Source: Afipia sp. GAS231 (GTDB lineage Bacteria; Pseudomonadota; Alphaproteobacteria; Rhizobiales; Xanthobacteraceae). From it: a DNA stretch of 64,000 bases. The DNA lies in contig NZ_LT629703.1 in the NCBI RefSeq assembly GCF_900103365.1, forward strand, positions 62,001 to 126,000. The letters are read 5' to 3'. Under the pieces are notes generated by a model. That model had not been told where the DNA came from. It was given only the letters and a program-made list of their open reading frames with translations, and did not search any database. A program made the position numbers and the translations under genes. Shown piece after piece: positions 52,608-61,033 of this stretch. The stretch's first letter is position 1. Every line of letters begins with the position of its first letter.

Positions 52608-53033
52608 ATGGCCTCGGTGTCGGCGAGCTACGCTCAATCGGGCCCATTCGCCGGTCTCGCCGGCAACTGGTCGGGCGGTGGCACCGTCACGCTCGATGAC
52701 GGTTCGCGCGAGCGCATCCGGTGCCGGGCGTCCTATCAGGTCGCGGGCCCCAGGATGACCATGGCCCTCACCTGCGCCAGCGACGCCTACAGGTTCAACC
52801 TCGCGGCCAATGTCGTCGACGAGGGCGGCCAGGTTTCGGGTAGCTGGACCGAATCCGGCCGCGGCGTCAGTGGCGTTCTGCAGGGACGCGGCGGCGGCGG
52901 CAATTTCCAGGTTGTCGCCTCGACGGCGGGCTTCAATTCCAACATTTCGCTGCGGACCGCCGGCAACAAGCAGTCGGTGACGATGCGCGCCGACAGCCAG
53001 TTCAGGGGCGCGGATATTACGCTGTCGAAGTAA
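52608..53033 (+). CDS. Secreted beta-rich protein; natural start possibly mutated to ACG at 52572
   Basis: From ATG 52608 the product is 141 residues (MASVSASYAQSGPFAGLAG) and contains WSGGGTVTLDDGSRERIRCR, CASDAYRFNLAANVV and SVTMRADSQFRGADITLSK. That start gives only half a signal peptide. Reading 12 codons further up gives (ACG)RRLTFAAVAFFMASVSASYAQ, a textbook signal peptide if ACG were ATG. The other in-frame ATG (52485) lies inside the preceding gene and yields a poor N-terminus. Translation may be reduced, coupled, or start at ACG/CTG. Confidence 0.65.
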   Translation: MASVSASYAQSGPFAGLAGNWSGGGTVTLDDGSRERIRCRASYQVAGPRMTMALTCASDAYRFNLAANVVDEGGQVSGSWTESGRGVSGVLQGRGGGGNFQVVASTAGFNSNISLRTAGNKQSVTMRADSQFRGADITLSK

Positions 53034-53059
53034 GTCACCCCCCGGTCATATTCGCCGAC

Positions 53060-53087
53060 GAAATCGCCCGCTTTTGCGGGCGATTTC
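53060..53087. terminator. Perfect 12-bp hairpin terminator
   Basis: GAAATCGCCCGC (53060-53071), TTTT loop, GCGGGCGATTTC (53076-53087), 27 nt after the stop codon and before the convergent DUF2189 gene. Flanking T/A runs are short; it probably acts in both directions. Confidence 0.75.
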
Positions 53088-53113
53088 AGTTTCGGACAGG
53101 GCCTATCGTTAGA

Positions 53114-54010
53114 TTAGCGCTCGCGACTCCACGGGAAGAGTGAGGCCGGGAAATCTGCGGCATAGCGGTGACCTATCGGCGGTCGCGGCTGTTCTTCCGG
53201 GGGATTCGGGTCAGGCTCCACCAGTTTCCGATAAAGATGCCAGGTGGCATGACCGAGCACCGGCAGCACGACAGCGAGACCAACGAAGAGTGGTAGCGAA
53301 CCGATCGCCAGCAGTGCCGCGACAATCAGCCCCCATGCCGCCATCGCAAATGGATTTTCCCTCACCGCCCGCAGCGACGTCCGGATCGCGTCGATCGCAG
53401 TCGCATGCCGGTCGAGCATCAGCGGAAACGACACAACACTGATGCACAGAGCCACGACGGCGAACAGGAAGCCGACGCCGCAGCCGACGATGATGAGCGA
53501 CCATCCTTCCGGCGTCGTCAACACACGCGTTGCGAAGTCAGGGATGGTGGCGGCCGGAGCGTGGCCGAACGTCGCGATGTAGATTGCGTCCGCGGCGCCG
53601 ATCCAGACCCCGAACAGAACGAGCAGCAGGACCCCGAGCTCGAGAATGGCGCCGAAGGATGGTGCGCGCAGCACCTGCATGGCATCCCATGCTGCCGCTT
53701 CCTCTCCGCGCTCACGGCGGCGGCTGAGTTCGTAGAGGCCGAGCCCGGCAAAAGGACCGATCAGGGTAAAGCCGGCGGCGAGCGGAAACAGCAGCGGCAG
53801 TACCGAATAGCCAACGACCAGCCTGAACAGGACAAGCCCGAGGACGGGATAAATCACGCACAGCACGATGGCGTGAGTTGGGATGGCCTTGAAATCTTCC
53901 CAGCCGAGGCGCAGTGCGTCGCCCAAATCGGAAAGGCTGATCTTGCGAACGACAAAGGGGGTAGCGACGCCGAACACTTGCAGTTTAGGTCTTGCAAATA
54001 CTGTGGTCAT
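53114..54010 (-). CDS. DUF2189 family multi-pass membrane protein
   Basis: 298 residues from ATG 54010 (AAGGAGA 9 nt upstream). The N-terminal VVRKISLSDLGDALRLGWEDF motif and a set of about six membrane helices (HAIVLCVIYPVLGLVLF, LLFPLAAGFTLIGPFAGLGLYELSRRRE, LGVLLLVLFGVWIGAADAIY, IIVGCGVGFLFAVVALCISV, WGLIVAALLAIGSLPLFVGLAVVLPVLGHATWHLYRKL) match DUF2189. The family is often found near cytochrome oxidase genes, as here (divergent from the cox operon). Role unknown. Confidence 0.88.
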   Translation of the reverse strand: MTTVFARPKLQVFGVATPFVVRKISLSDLGDALRLGWEDFKAIPTHAIVLCVIYPVLGLVLFRLVVGYSVLPLLFPLAAGFTLIGPFAGLGLYELSRRRERGEEAAAWDAMQVLRAPSFGAILELGVLLLVLFGVWIGAADAIYIATFGHAPAATIPDFATRVLTTPEGWSLIIVGCGVGFLFAVVALCISVVSFPLMLDRHATAIDAIRTSLRAVRENPFAMAAWGLIVAALLAIGSLPLFVGLAVVLPVLGHATWHLYRKLVEPDPNPPEEQPRPPIGHRYAADFPASLFPWSRER

Positions 54011-54565
54011 GGCTCCGGTCTCCTTGCTTCTGATCGCAGGGGAACGGAGCGCACTCAGAACGCGCGCCGCCTCGTGCGCGAAAATCGCGATCGAGCCCGG
54101 CAAATCAGGTTCAACGTGAAGGAGCTTTGCCGGACGACTCCTGTCGCGACCGGTACAGTGAAATTAGCGCGATATGCGACAGAAGCAAGATGGCGCTCGC
54201 GGTTGGGTGAATTTTGCATCCGCACACATCGTTTGCTGCGCCGCATCACCAGACGGCCGGTGTGGACGGATGCTCGTCGGATGGCACACGCCCACCGGAC
54301 AGGGACGTGACGTAAGCCCGTTATGAGCTATTGACGCAAGGCGCGACGGGGATCATCTTGAAATCATAAATTGCTGAAGGCGCCCCTAGCTCCTGGAATG
54401 AGCGGTCGCGACCTGTGCTCTACGTCAAGCTTTGACGTCGCGACCGGTTGAATGGGCGAGGCAAAAGCCAGGACGATGGCGAAACTGAAGTCCGCCGTCG
54501 CCACCGACGTGAGCTCCGCCCTTTGATTCGTATCCGCAGCCTTTAATGGCAAGGATGAATGAGGG
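54011..54565. promoter_or_regulatory. Long divergent spacer with nested palindromes upstream of the oxidase operon
   Basis: 555 bp with no convincing gene. At 54403-54446 an outer pair of 9-bp arms (CGGTCGCGA / TCGCGACCG) encloses a 17-bp palindrome at 54422-54438 (ACGTCAA-GCT-TTGACGT). The inner palindrome looks like a dimeric regulator site. It ends about 127 bp before the subunit II start, a sensible position for control of the oxidase operon. The regulator is unknown. Confidence 0.5.
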
Positions 54566-55399
54566 ATGGCTGTAGCACTCATACTGCTTTTGGTAGCGGT
54601 CGCCTCTGTGCTGTTTCACATTTTCAGCCCGTGGTGGTGGACGCCGCTCGCCTCCAACTGGGGCTACATCGACGACACGATCACCCTGACGTTCTGGATC
54701 ACCGGAGCCGTTTTCTTCGCGGTCGTCGCGTTCATGGCCTATTGCGTCTTCCGCTTTCGTCACATCGAGGGACGACGGGCAGCCTACAATCCCGAAAACA
54801 AGAAGCTCGAATGGTGGCTCAGCATCGGGACCGCGATCGGCGTCGCAGCCATGCTGGCACCCGGGCTGGTGGTCTGGCACCAGTTCGTCACGGTTCCGGC
54901 CGATGCGACCGAGGTCGAAGTCATGGGACAGCAGTGGATGTGGAGCTATCGGCTGCCCGGAAAGGACGGCCGGCTCGGAACTTCCGATGCCCGCCGTGTG
55001 AGTTCCGACAATCCCATGGGGTTGAATCCCGACGATCCTGCCGGACAAGATGACGTCGTCATTCAAAACGACGATTTGCACCTGCCGATTGGAAAGCCGG
55101 TGAAGGTGTTGCTCCGCTCAATTGATGTCCTGCATGATTTCTATGTGCCCGAGTTCCGGGCCAAGATGGATATGATACCGGGCTCGGTCACCTATTACTG
55201 GCTCACGCCCACCCGCACCGGAACATTCGACGTTCTCTGCGCCGAACTCTGCGGCGCCGCGCATGCGCAAATGCGAAGCAAGGTCGTCGTGGAGGAAGAG
55301 AAAGAATATCACGCGTGGCTCGAGAAGCAGCACACGTTCGCCGAGCTTTCGGGGCAACGCGATGTCGCGAAAGCGGCCTACAAGTCAGGAAGCGAATGA
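54566..55399 (+). CDS. coxM: Cytochrome c oxidase subunit II (CoxM-like)
   Basis: 277 residues. Two membrane helices (about 2-21 and 40-62, with a further hydrophobic stretch 86-104), then the cupredoxin domain. CuA ligands are all present: His190 (VLHDFYVPEF), Cys225, Glu227, Cys229, His233 and Met236 (CAELCGAAHAQM). No CXXCH haem motif follows. The gene order II-I-III-III-IV matches the B. japonicum coxMNOP alternative aa3-type oxidase; the symbol is assigned on that basis. It is first gene of a five-gene operon. Confidence 0.88.
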   Translation: MAVALILLLVAVASVLFHIFSPWWWTPLASNWGYIDDTITLTFWITGAVFFAVVAFMAYCVFRFRHIEGRRAAYNPENKKLEWWLSIGTAIGVAAMLAPGLVVWHQFVTVPADATEVEVMGQQWMWSYRLPGKDGRLGTSDARRVSSDNPMGLNPDDPAGQDDVVIQNDDLHLPIGKPVKVLLRSIDVLHDFYVPEFRAKMDMIPGSVTYYWLTPTRTGTFDVLCAELCGAAHAQMRSKVVVEEEKEYHAWLEKQHTFAELSGQRDVAKAAYKSGSE

Positions 55400-55472
55400 A
55401 AATACCGACGGGGAGACGCCACACATCGTAAGGCGCCCCCCTCGCTGAAGAGAGACCAAGGAGGGAATTCCG

Positions 55473-57248
55473 ATGGTCGATGTCCCGTTTGACGCAGTTG
55501 CAGGCATCCCGCCCGCTGAGGTGGGTGAGGTCGATCTCTATCATCCGAGAAGCTGGTGGACGCGGTACGTCTTTTCGCAGGACGCCAAGGTCATCGCCAT
55601 CCAGTACTCGCTCACGGCGTCGGCCATCGGGATGGTTGCGCTGGTGCTGTCGTGGATGATGCGACTGCAACTCGGATTTCCCGGCACCTTTTCCTTCATC
55701 GATGCCAACCAATATCTCCAGTTCATCACCATGCACGGCATGATCATGGTGATCTACCTGCTCACGGCGTTGTTCCTCGGCGGCTTCGGCAACTACCTCA
55801 TCCCGCTGATGGTCGGCGCCCGGGACATGGTGTTCCCCTATGTGAACATGTTGAGCTATTGGGTCTACCTGCTCGCGGTCGTGGTACTGGCCTCGACCTT
55901 TTTCGTGCCCGGCGGCCCCACCGGCGCCGGCTGGACGCTGTACCCGCCGCAGGCGATTCTCTCCGGGACCCCCGGGCAGGATTGGGGCATCATTCTGATG
56001 CTGGCCTCCCTGATCCTGTTCATCATCGGCTTCACCATGGGCGGGCTGAACTACGTGGTAACCGTGCTGCAAGCGCGCACGCGCGGCATGACGTTGATGC
56101 GGATGCCCCTGACGGTGTGGGGCATCTTTACCGCCACCGTCATGGCACTGCTGGCCTTCCCGGCGCTGCTCGTGGCATCGGTGATGATGCTGCTCGACCG
56201 CACTTTGGGAACCAGCTTCTTCATGCCCACGCTGGTCGAGATGGGCACGCTGACGAAGTATGGCGGCGGCAGCCCGATCCTGTTCCAGCACCTGTTCTGG
56301 TTCTTCGGCCATCCCGAAGTCTACATCGTCGCCTTGCCGGCCTTCGGCATCATTTCCGATCTGATCAGCGTCCACGCGCGGAAGAACATCTTCGGCTATC
56401 GCATGATGGTCTGGGCGATCGTGGGAATCGGCGCGCTCAGCTTCGTCGTCTGGGCGCACCACATGTATGTGAGCGGCATGAACCCGTACTTCGGGTTCTT
56501 CTTCGCCACCACGACGCTCATCATCGCCATCCCGACCGCCATCAAGGTTTATAACTGGGTGCTGACCCTGTGGCGCGGCGACATTCATCTCACCACCCCG
56601 ATGCTGTTCGCGCTTGCGTTCATCATCACATTCGTAAACGGCGGCTTGACCGGCCTGTTTCTTGGCAACGTGGTCGTCGACGTTCCGTTGTCCGACACGA
56701 TGTTCGTTGTCGCTCACTTTCATATGGTGATGGGCATTGCGCCGATCATGGCCGTATTCGGCGGGATCTATCACTGGTATCCGAAAGTCACCGGGCGAAT
56801 GCTCAATGAGACGCTTGGACGATTCCACTTCTGGGTCTCGTTCCTCGGGGCCTACGCGATCTTCTTCCCGATGCACTATCTCGGCCTGCTGGGTATGCCC
56901 CGCCGCTATCACGACATCGGCGAAACGGCGTTTGTCCCGGCGTCCGCCCATGACCTCAACGCGTTCATGAGTGTGGCGGCCCTGATTGTCGGCTTCGCCC
57001 AGCTTGTATTCCTGTTCAATCTGGTCTGGAGCCTGTTCAAGGGAAAAGAGGCCGGCGGCAATCCGTGGGGAGCGGCGTCGCTGGAGTGGCAAACGCCTGA
57101 GACCCCGCCGGGGCATGGCAACTGGGGCAAGGAGCTCCCGATCGTCTATCGCTGGGCTTACGATTACAGCGTACCCGGCGCCGCCAGGGATTTCGTGCCG
57201 CAAAATGAGCCGCCGGCCGGATTGTCGACGCAGGGGTCCCCTGCATGA
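55473..57248 (+). CDS. coxN: Cytochrome c oxidase subunit I (CoxN-like)
   Basis: 591 residues with AAGGAGGG upstream. Twelve or more membrane helices carry the haem/copper ligands: TMHGMIMV (His88, low-spin haem), FFGHPEVYIVALP (CuB His280 and the cross-linked Tyr), VWAHHMYVSGM (CuB His pair near 329), and FVVAHFHMVMG (haem a3 and haem a ligands near 413-415). It reduces O2 to water and pumps protons. Overlaps the subunit III gene by 4 bp. Confidence 0.95.
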   Translation: MVDVPFDAVAGIPPAEVGEVDLYHPRSWWTRYVFSQDAKVIAIQYSLTASAIGMVALVLSWMMRLQLGFPGTFSFIDANQYLQFITMHGMIMVIYLLTALFLGGFGNYLIPLMVGARDMVFPYVNMLSYWVYLLAVVVLASTFFVPGGPTGAGWTLYPPQAILSGTPGQDWGIILMLASLILFIIGFTMGGLNYVVTVLQARTRGMTLMRMPLTVWGIFTATVMALLAFPALLVASVMMLLDRTLGTSFFMPTLVEMGTLTKYGGGSPILFQHLFWFFGHPEVYIVALPAFGIISDLISVHARKNIFGYRMMVWAIVGIGALSFVVWAHHMYVSGMNPYFGFFFATTTLIIAIPTAIKVYNWVLTLWRGDIHLTTPMLFALAFIITFVNGGLTGLFLGNVVVDVPLSDTMFVVAHFHMVMGIAPIMAVFGGIYHWYPKVTGRMLNETLGRFHFWVSFLGAYAIFFPMHYLGLLGMPRRYHDIGETAFVPASAHDLNAFMSVAALIVGFAQLVFLFNLVWSLFKGKEAGGNPWGAASLEWQTPETPPGHGNWGKELPIVYRWAYDYSVPGAARDFVPQNEPPAGLSTQGSPA

Positions 57249-57949
57249 GTGCCATCATCCTGTTCATGGCTGGAATAGCGGCAATCGCGGGATGGTGGCT
57301 CTCGCACCAACGGCTGGCCGCCAAGCCCTGGCTGGAGGAAGGGGTAAGCGTCGATTTGCGCGAACAGAGCACGTCGTCCCTGCCGCCGGCGAAAATCGGA
57401 TTGGGCGTCTTTCTCGCGGTCGTCGGCTCGTTGTTCGCGCTCTTCGTCAGCGCCTACTCCATGCGTATGAACATGGTGGACTGGCGGGCGCTGCCGGTGC
57501 CGAGGCTATTGTGGCTTAACACCGGCGTCCTGGTCGTGAGCAGCGTCGCGCTTCAGTGGGCGTATCTGGCCGCACGCCGAGACGACATCGATGGCGTCAT
57601 CGTTGGCCTGTGTGCAGGGGCCGCATCCGCCGTTACATTCCTGGTTGGACAACTCCTGGCGTGGCACCAGCTACGCGCGGCGGGGTATTTCCTGGCGTCC
57701 AATCCAGCCAATTCCTTCTTCTACCTTATCACCGCGGTACACGGGCTGCATCTGATGGGCGGTCTGGTGGCCGTCGGCAGGACGACTGCCAAGGCGTGGC
57801 GCGGCGCTGAGGCGACCGAAATGCGCCTGAGCGTGGAACTGTGCGCGATCTATTGGCATTTCCTGCTGCTGGTCTGGCTGGTCCTGCTCGGCCTGCTGAC
57901 GGGCTGGACGGACGGTTTCATCGACATCTGTCGCCAACTGCTCGCCTAG
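57245..57949 (+). CDS. coxO: Cytochrome c oxidase subunit III-like protein (CoxO-like)
   Basis: 234 residues; ATG overlaps the subunit I stop by 4 bp. An N-terminal hydrophobic helix is followed by a subunit III-type five-helix bundle: GLGVFLAVVGSLFALFVSAY, RLLWLNTGVLVVSSVALQWAY, VTFLVGQLLAWHQLRAAGYF, SFFYLITAVHGLHLMGGLVAV and LCAIYWHFLLLVWLVLL. B. japonicum has two subunit III homologues in coxMNOP, and this is the first of the two here. Confidence 0.88.
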   Translation: MSAIILFMAGIAAIAGWWLSHQRLAAKPWLEEGVSVDLREQSTSSLPPAKIGLGVFLAVVGSLFALFVSAYSMRMNMVDWRALPVPRLLWLNTGVLVVSSVALQWAYLAARRDDIDGVIVGLCAGAASAVTFLVGQLLAWHQLRAAGYFLASNPANSFFYLITAVHGLHLMGGLVAVGRTTAKAWRGAEATEMRLSVELCAIYWHFLLLVWLVLLGLLTGWTDGFIDICRQLLA

Positions 57950-57965
57950 GGAGGGCTGAGACGCA

Positions 57966-58688
57966 ATGGCAGAGATCGCGCTGACAAACACCGCAACATC
58001 CATCACGCGGCCTCCCGGCTTGAGAGGCGTCGCCGCCGACTGGTCCTCGGATCAGCGCGCTTTCAAGAATGTTTCCTGGGGGAAGGCCATGATGTGGATC
58101 TTCCTTCTGAGCGACACCTTCATCTTCAGCTGCTTCCTGCTGTCGTACATGACGGCGCGAATGTCCACGACCGTGCCGTGGCCCAATCCCAGCGAAGTCT
58201 TCGCGCTAACGATCGGAGACAAGAAAATCCCGCTCATCCTGATCGCCATCATGACCTTCATCCTGATCAGCAGCAGCGGGACGATGGCGATGGCCGTCAA
58301 CTTCGGTTACCGCCGCGATCGCGCGAAAACTGCAGCCTTGATGCTGGCGACAGCGGCATTCGGCGCAACCTTCGTTGGAATGCAGGCCTTCGAATGGACC
58401 AAGCTGATCATGGAAGGCGTCCGGCCCTGGGGCAACCCCTGGGGCGCGGCGCAGTTCGGTGCATGCTTCTTCATGATCACCGGCTTCCACGGCACCCACG
58501 TGACGATCGGCGTGATTTTCCTGATCATCATCGCGCGAAAGGTCTGGCGGGGAGATTTCGACGTCGAAAAGCGCGGCTTTTTCACGAGCCGGAAGGGATA
58601 CTACGAAATCGTCGAAATCACCGGCCTGTACTGGCACTTCGTCGATCTGGTGTGGGTGTTCATCTTTGCCCTTTTTTATCTCTGGTGA
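57966..58688 (+). CDS. coxP: Cytochrome c oxidase subunit III (CoxP-like)
   Basis: 240 residues with AGGGAGGG upstream. Heme-copper oxidase subunit III helices: MMWIFLLSDTFIFSCFLLSYM, LILIAIMTFILISSSGTMAM, AFGATFVGMQAFEWTKLIMEG, CFFMITGFHGTHVTIGVIFLIII and ITGLYWHFVDLVWVFIFALFYLW. Glu in QAFEW and the FHGTHV motif are conserved. Subunit III stabilises subunit I and its proton uptake. Confidence 0.93.
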   Translation: MAEIALTNTATSITRPPGLRGVAADWSSDQRAFKNVSWGKAMMWIFLLSDTFIFSCFLLSYMTARMSTTVPWPNPSEVFALTIGDKKIPLILIAIMTFILISSSGTMAMAVNFGYRRDRAKTAALMLATAAFGATFVGMQAFEWTKLIMEGVRPWGNPWGAAQFGACFFMITGFHGTHVTIGVIFLIIIARKVWRGDFDVEKRGFFTSRKGYYEIVEITGLYWHFVDLVWVFIFALFYLW

Positions 58689-58697
58689 GGTTAGCGC

Positions 58698-59099
58698 ATG
58701 GCAGACGCAGCGGTACATTTGCAAGGGCAGCAACATTCGCTGCAGACACATGTGCATGACGCACTCGCATCAGGGGTTGCGCACACAAAAGGTCAGCAGC
58801 ATCCGATCAAGCTTTATCTCGTGGTCTGGGGGTGGTTGTTCGTTCTCAGCACCTGCTCGTATCTCGTCGACTACTTTGGCCTCCATGGCTATCTCAGGTG
58901 GTCGCTGATCCTGCTGTTCATGATGTTGAAGGCCGGTCTGATCGTTGCCGTCTTCATGCACATGGCCTGGGAGCGGCTGGCCCTGGCCTACGCGATCCTG
59001 CTGCCGCCGGTGCTCGTGTTGGTGTTTGTGGCGATCATGGTGTTCGAATCCGACTACACGCATCTCCTCCGGGTCATATTTTTCGCGCCAACGGCGTAG
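58698..59099 (+). CDS. Cytochrome c oxidase subunit IV family protein
   Basis: 133 residues, 9 nt after the subunit III gene. A His/Gln-rich N-terminus (HLQGQQHSLQTHVHDALA) leads to three membrane helices typical of prokaryotic subunit IV/CtaF: LYLVVWGWLFVLSTCSYLVDY, WSLILLFMMLKAGLIVAVFMHM and ILLPPVLVLVFVAIMVFE. The KAGLIVAVFMHM motif is diagnostic. It probably assists oxidase assembly. Last gene of the operon. Confidence 0.88.
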   Translation: MADAAVHLQGQQHSLQTHVHDALASGVAHTKGQQHPIKLYLVVWGWLFVLSTCSYLVDYFGLHGYLRWSLILLFMMLKAGLIVAVFMHMAWERLALAYAILLPPVLVLVFVAIMVFESDYTHLLRVIFFAPTA

Positions 59100-59104
59100 C
59101 TTGA

Positions 59105-59160
59105 CGCAAATCGGTTTCCACCCACGGATCAAGTCCGAGGGCATGCTTCGCTGGAAAACG
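59105..59160. repeat. 24-bp repeat, copy 2
   Basis: Bases 59125-59148 are identical to 49493-49516; the flanks also match partly (TTCCACCC before, GCT-GAAA-CGC after). It lies between the oxidase operon and the next convergent small gene. Confidence 0.6.
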
Positions 59161-59181
59161 CCCGAGCCGGCCAACTCGTCG

Positions 59182-59382
59182 CTAGCCGGTCTTGGGTTTT
59201 TCCAGTTTCGTCGCGGTTTCCTTGATGGTTTTGGCGATCAACAGGGCCTGGTCCTTGTTGAAGGCAAAATCCTGCACGCCTTTGTGCGTCGTCAGCGACA
59301 GCACCATGATGTCGGGCTGCTGCTCCGGCCAGCCGGTCGCGAAGGCGGTCACGAAGTCTGCGGAGGTCGATCGATTGGTCAT
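59182..59382 (-). CDS. Small hypothetical protein (66 residues)
   Basis: ATG 59382, AAGGAAAT upstream. SADFVTAFATGWPEQQPDIMVLSLTTHKGVQDFAFNKDQALLIAKTIKETATKLEKP: an alpha/beta peptide, cytoplasmic, that looks like true coding sequence. Family not recognised. It precedes RidA's convergent-direction neighbours on the same strand by 65 bp. Confidence 0.6.
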   Translation of the reverse strand: MTNRSTSADFVTAFATGWPEQQPDIMVLSLTTHKGVQDFAFNKDQALLIAKTIKETATKLEKPKTG

Positions 59383-59447
59383 TGGCCGTTATTTCCTTTT
59401 GTCGTGCGTCGGTCCGACGCGAGCGCCCGGCGCCTTTTAGCCCGTCT

Positions 59448-59846
59448 TTATCCTTTGGGCACGTAAGCGGTAACCTCGATTTCCACCTTGGCCCGCTGAT
59501 CGACCAGCCCGCCGATATAGAGCAACGTCGACGGCGGGAAATTCCGCCCCAACGTTTCCTTCCAGGCCGCACCAATGCCGGCGCCCGCGGCCTCGTATTC
59601 GCTGCGGCTGGTCAGGTACCAGGTCAGGCGGACGATATGCTCGGGACCGGCGCCGGCCTCGGCGAGCAGCTTCATGATCCGCTTCAGCGCGGTGCCGACC
59701 TGGGCGGCCATGTCGGGCGCATAGTCGCCCTTCTCGTCGCCGCCGGTCTGGCCGGCCAGCACGATCCATTTGCCCGGCCCATCGAGCTCGACGCCGTGTG
59801 AAAAGCCGCGCGGTTTCGACCATTCGGCCGGTTGCAGGATACGCAT
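59448..59846 (-). CDS. RidA-family (YjgF/Rid) protein
   Basis: 132 residues from ATG 59846 with AGGGAGAA upstream; the longer frame runs through a repeat. The Rid fold is plain: WIVLAGQTGGDEKGDY, MAAQVGTALKRIMKLLAEAGAGPEHIVRLTWYLTS, FPPSTLLYIGGLVDQRAKVEIEVTAYVPK. The usual arginine for carboxylate binding is not where RidA has it (the LLYIGGLVDQRAKVE segment differs), so it is likelier a Rid subgroup enzyme or binder than the canonical imine deaminase. Confidence 0.88.
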   Translation of the reverse strand: MRILQPAEWSKPRGFSHGVELDGPGKWIVLAGQTGGDEKGDYAPDMAAQVGTALKRIMKLLAEAGAGPEHIVRLTWYLTSRSEYEAAGAGIGAAWKETLGRNFPPSTLLYIGGLVDQRAKVEIEVTAYVPKG

Positions 59847-59872
59847 CTGGTTCTCCCTGTTTTTTTGTCTGT

Positions 59873-59955
59873 CGTCATTCCGGGGCGATGCGAAGCGTCG
59901 AACCCGGAATCTCGAGATTCCGGGTCTGGTGCTAACGCACCATCCCGGAATGACG
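59873..59955. repeat. Palindromic repeat, CGTCATTCCGGG family
   Basis: Arms CGTCATTCCGGGG and CCCGGAATGACGG bracket a centre with a nested perfect palindrome (CCCGGAATCTCGAGATTCCGGG-type at 59903-59924). It lies just upstream of RidA. A short relative occurs near 699-730. Confidence 0.8.
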
Positions 59956-60116
59956 GATAGAGTTGGGTGATCCCTTAGCATTGAACCGTTGGCCTCTCCC
60001 ACCGGGAAATCACCTGCACCTGCATCGCAGCATCAGCCAATTTGCGCGTTGCAAATCGGCGCGCGCTCGTCGATACCGGCGTTCCCTCCCGATCACGCCG
60101 GTCCCATTTCGCATCG

Positions 60117-60995
60117 ATGACCAAAACACCCTCCAAACCAAAGGCAGCGATGTGGATGGCCTGCTGGCTGTCGCTGATGCTGGTCCTGACCGTCGCCGGC
60201 CGCGAGGGCATGCGTGAACTGAACGTGTTTCAGCTCATGGAGGTGCGCTCGGCGCTGGGGCTTCTATTGCTCTGTCCGCTAATCCTCGCCCAGGGCGGGT
60301 TTCACGTCGTAAAAACCGCGCGGTTTGCCCAGCACGCCGCGCGCAACCTCATTCACTACGGCGCGCAGCTCGGCTGGTTCTTTGCGCTGACGCTGATTCC
60401 GATCGGCCAGGTGGTGGCGATCGAATTCACGATGCCGATCTGGACCGCGATCCTCGCCGCCAGCTTTCTCGGCGAGCGAATGACGCCCTGGAAAGTTGCC
60501 GCGATCGTGCTCGGGGTGGTCGGCGTCGTCGTCATCGTCCGCCCCGCCATGGGTGCGATCAATCCCGGCCAGTTGATCGCGCTTGGTGCCGCGGTCGGCT
60601 TCGGGATTTCGATGGCGATGCTGAAGTCCCTCACCCGCACCGAAAGCGCGCTGGCCGTGATCTTCTGGATGCTGGTGGTACAGTCCATCGCGGGATTGTT
60701 TCCGGCGCTTTACGTCTGGACCTGGCCGCCGGCCCACACCTGGGGCTATGTCGCCGTGGTCGCAGTTTGCGGTACGTTTTCCCACTACTTCCTCGCCAGG
60801 GCGATGCAATACGCCGACGCCACCGTCGTCGTGCCGATGGATTTTCTGCGGGTTCCGCTGACGGCTGCGGCGGGCTGGCTGATCTATGCCGAACGGCTCG
60901 ACATGTTCACCGTGCTCGGCGCCGCCCTGATCCTGACCGGCAACCTGTTGAACCTGAAACCGGCCCGCCCGGTCCCCGTGCCTGCCCCAACCTGA
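60117..60995 (+). CDS. DMT-superfamily (EamA) transporter
   Basis: 292 residues from ATG 60117. Ten membrane helices in two EamA repeats: AAMWMACWLSLMLVLTVAG, LGLLLLCPLILA, YGAQLGWFFALTLIPIGQVVAIEFTMPIWTAILA, ERMTPWKVAAIVLGVVGVVVIVRP, LIALGAAVGFGISMAML, LAVIFWMLVVQSIAGLFPALY, YVAVVAVCGTFSHYFLARAM, VPMDFLRVPLTAAAGWLIYAE and MFTVLGAALILTGNLLNL. Exporter of a metabolite of unknown identity. Confidence 0.9.
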   Translation: MTKTPSKPKAAMWMACWLSLMLVLTVAGREGMRELNVFQLMEVRSALGLLLLCPLILAQGGFHVVKTARFAQHAARNLIHYGAQLGWFFALTLIPIGQVVAIEFTMPIWTAILAASFLGERMTPWKVAAIVLGVVGVVVIVRPAMGAINPGQLIALGAAVGFGISMAMLKSLTRTESALAVIFWMLVVQSIAGLFPALYVWTWPPAHTWGYVAVVAVCGTFSHYFLARAMQYADATVVVPMDFLRVPLTAAAGWLIYAERLDMFTVLGAALILTGNLLNLKPARPVPVPAPT

Positions 60996-61017
60996 TTGCG
61001 GAGATCCAGCAGCTGGC

Positions 61018-61033
61018 TGTGATCTGGATCACG
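61018..61033. promoter_or_regulatory. Possible CRP/FNR-family binding site
   Basis: TGTGATCTGGATCACG: TGTGA-N6-TCACG is one base from the CRP consensus, and the core GTGATC/GATCAC is close to FixK/FNR-type boxes (TTGAT-N4-ATCAA). It lies about 175 bp upstream of the caspase-fold gene. Confidence 0.3.

Noticed and set aside
55203..57203. Open frame of over 660 codons antisense to coxM/coxN
   Set aside because: Extremely Arg/His/Asp/Glu-rich, no domain, fully opposite conserved oxidase subunits.
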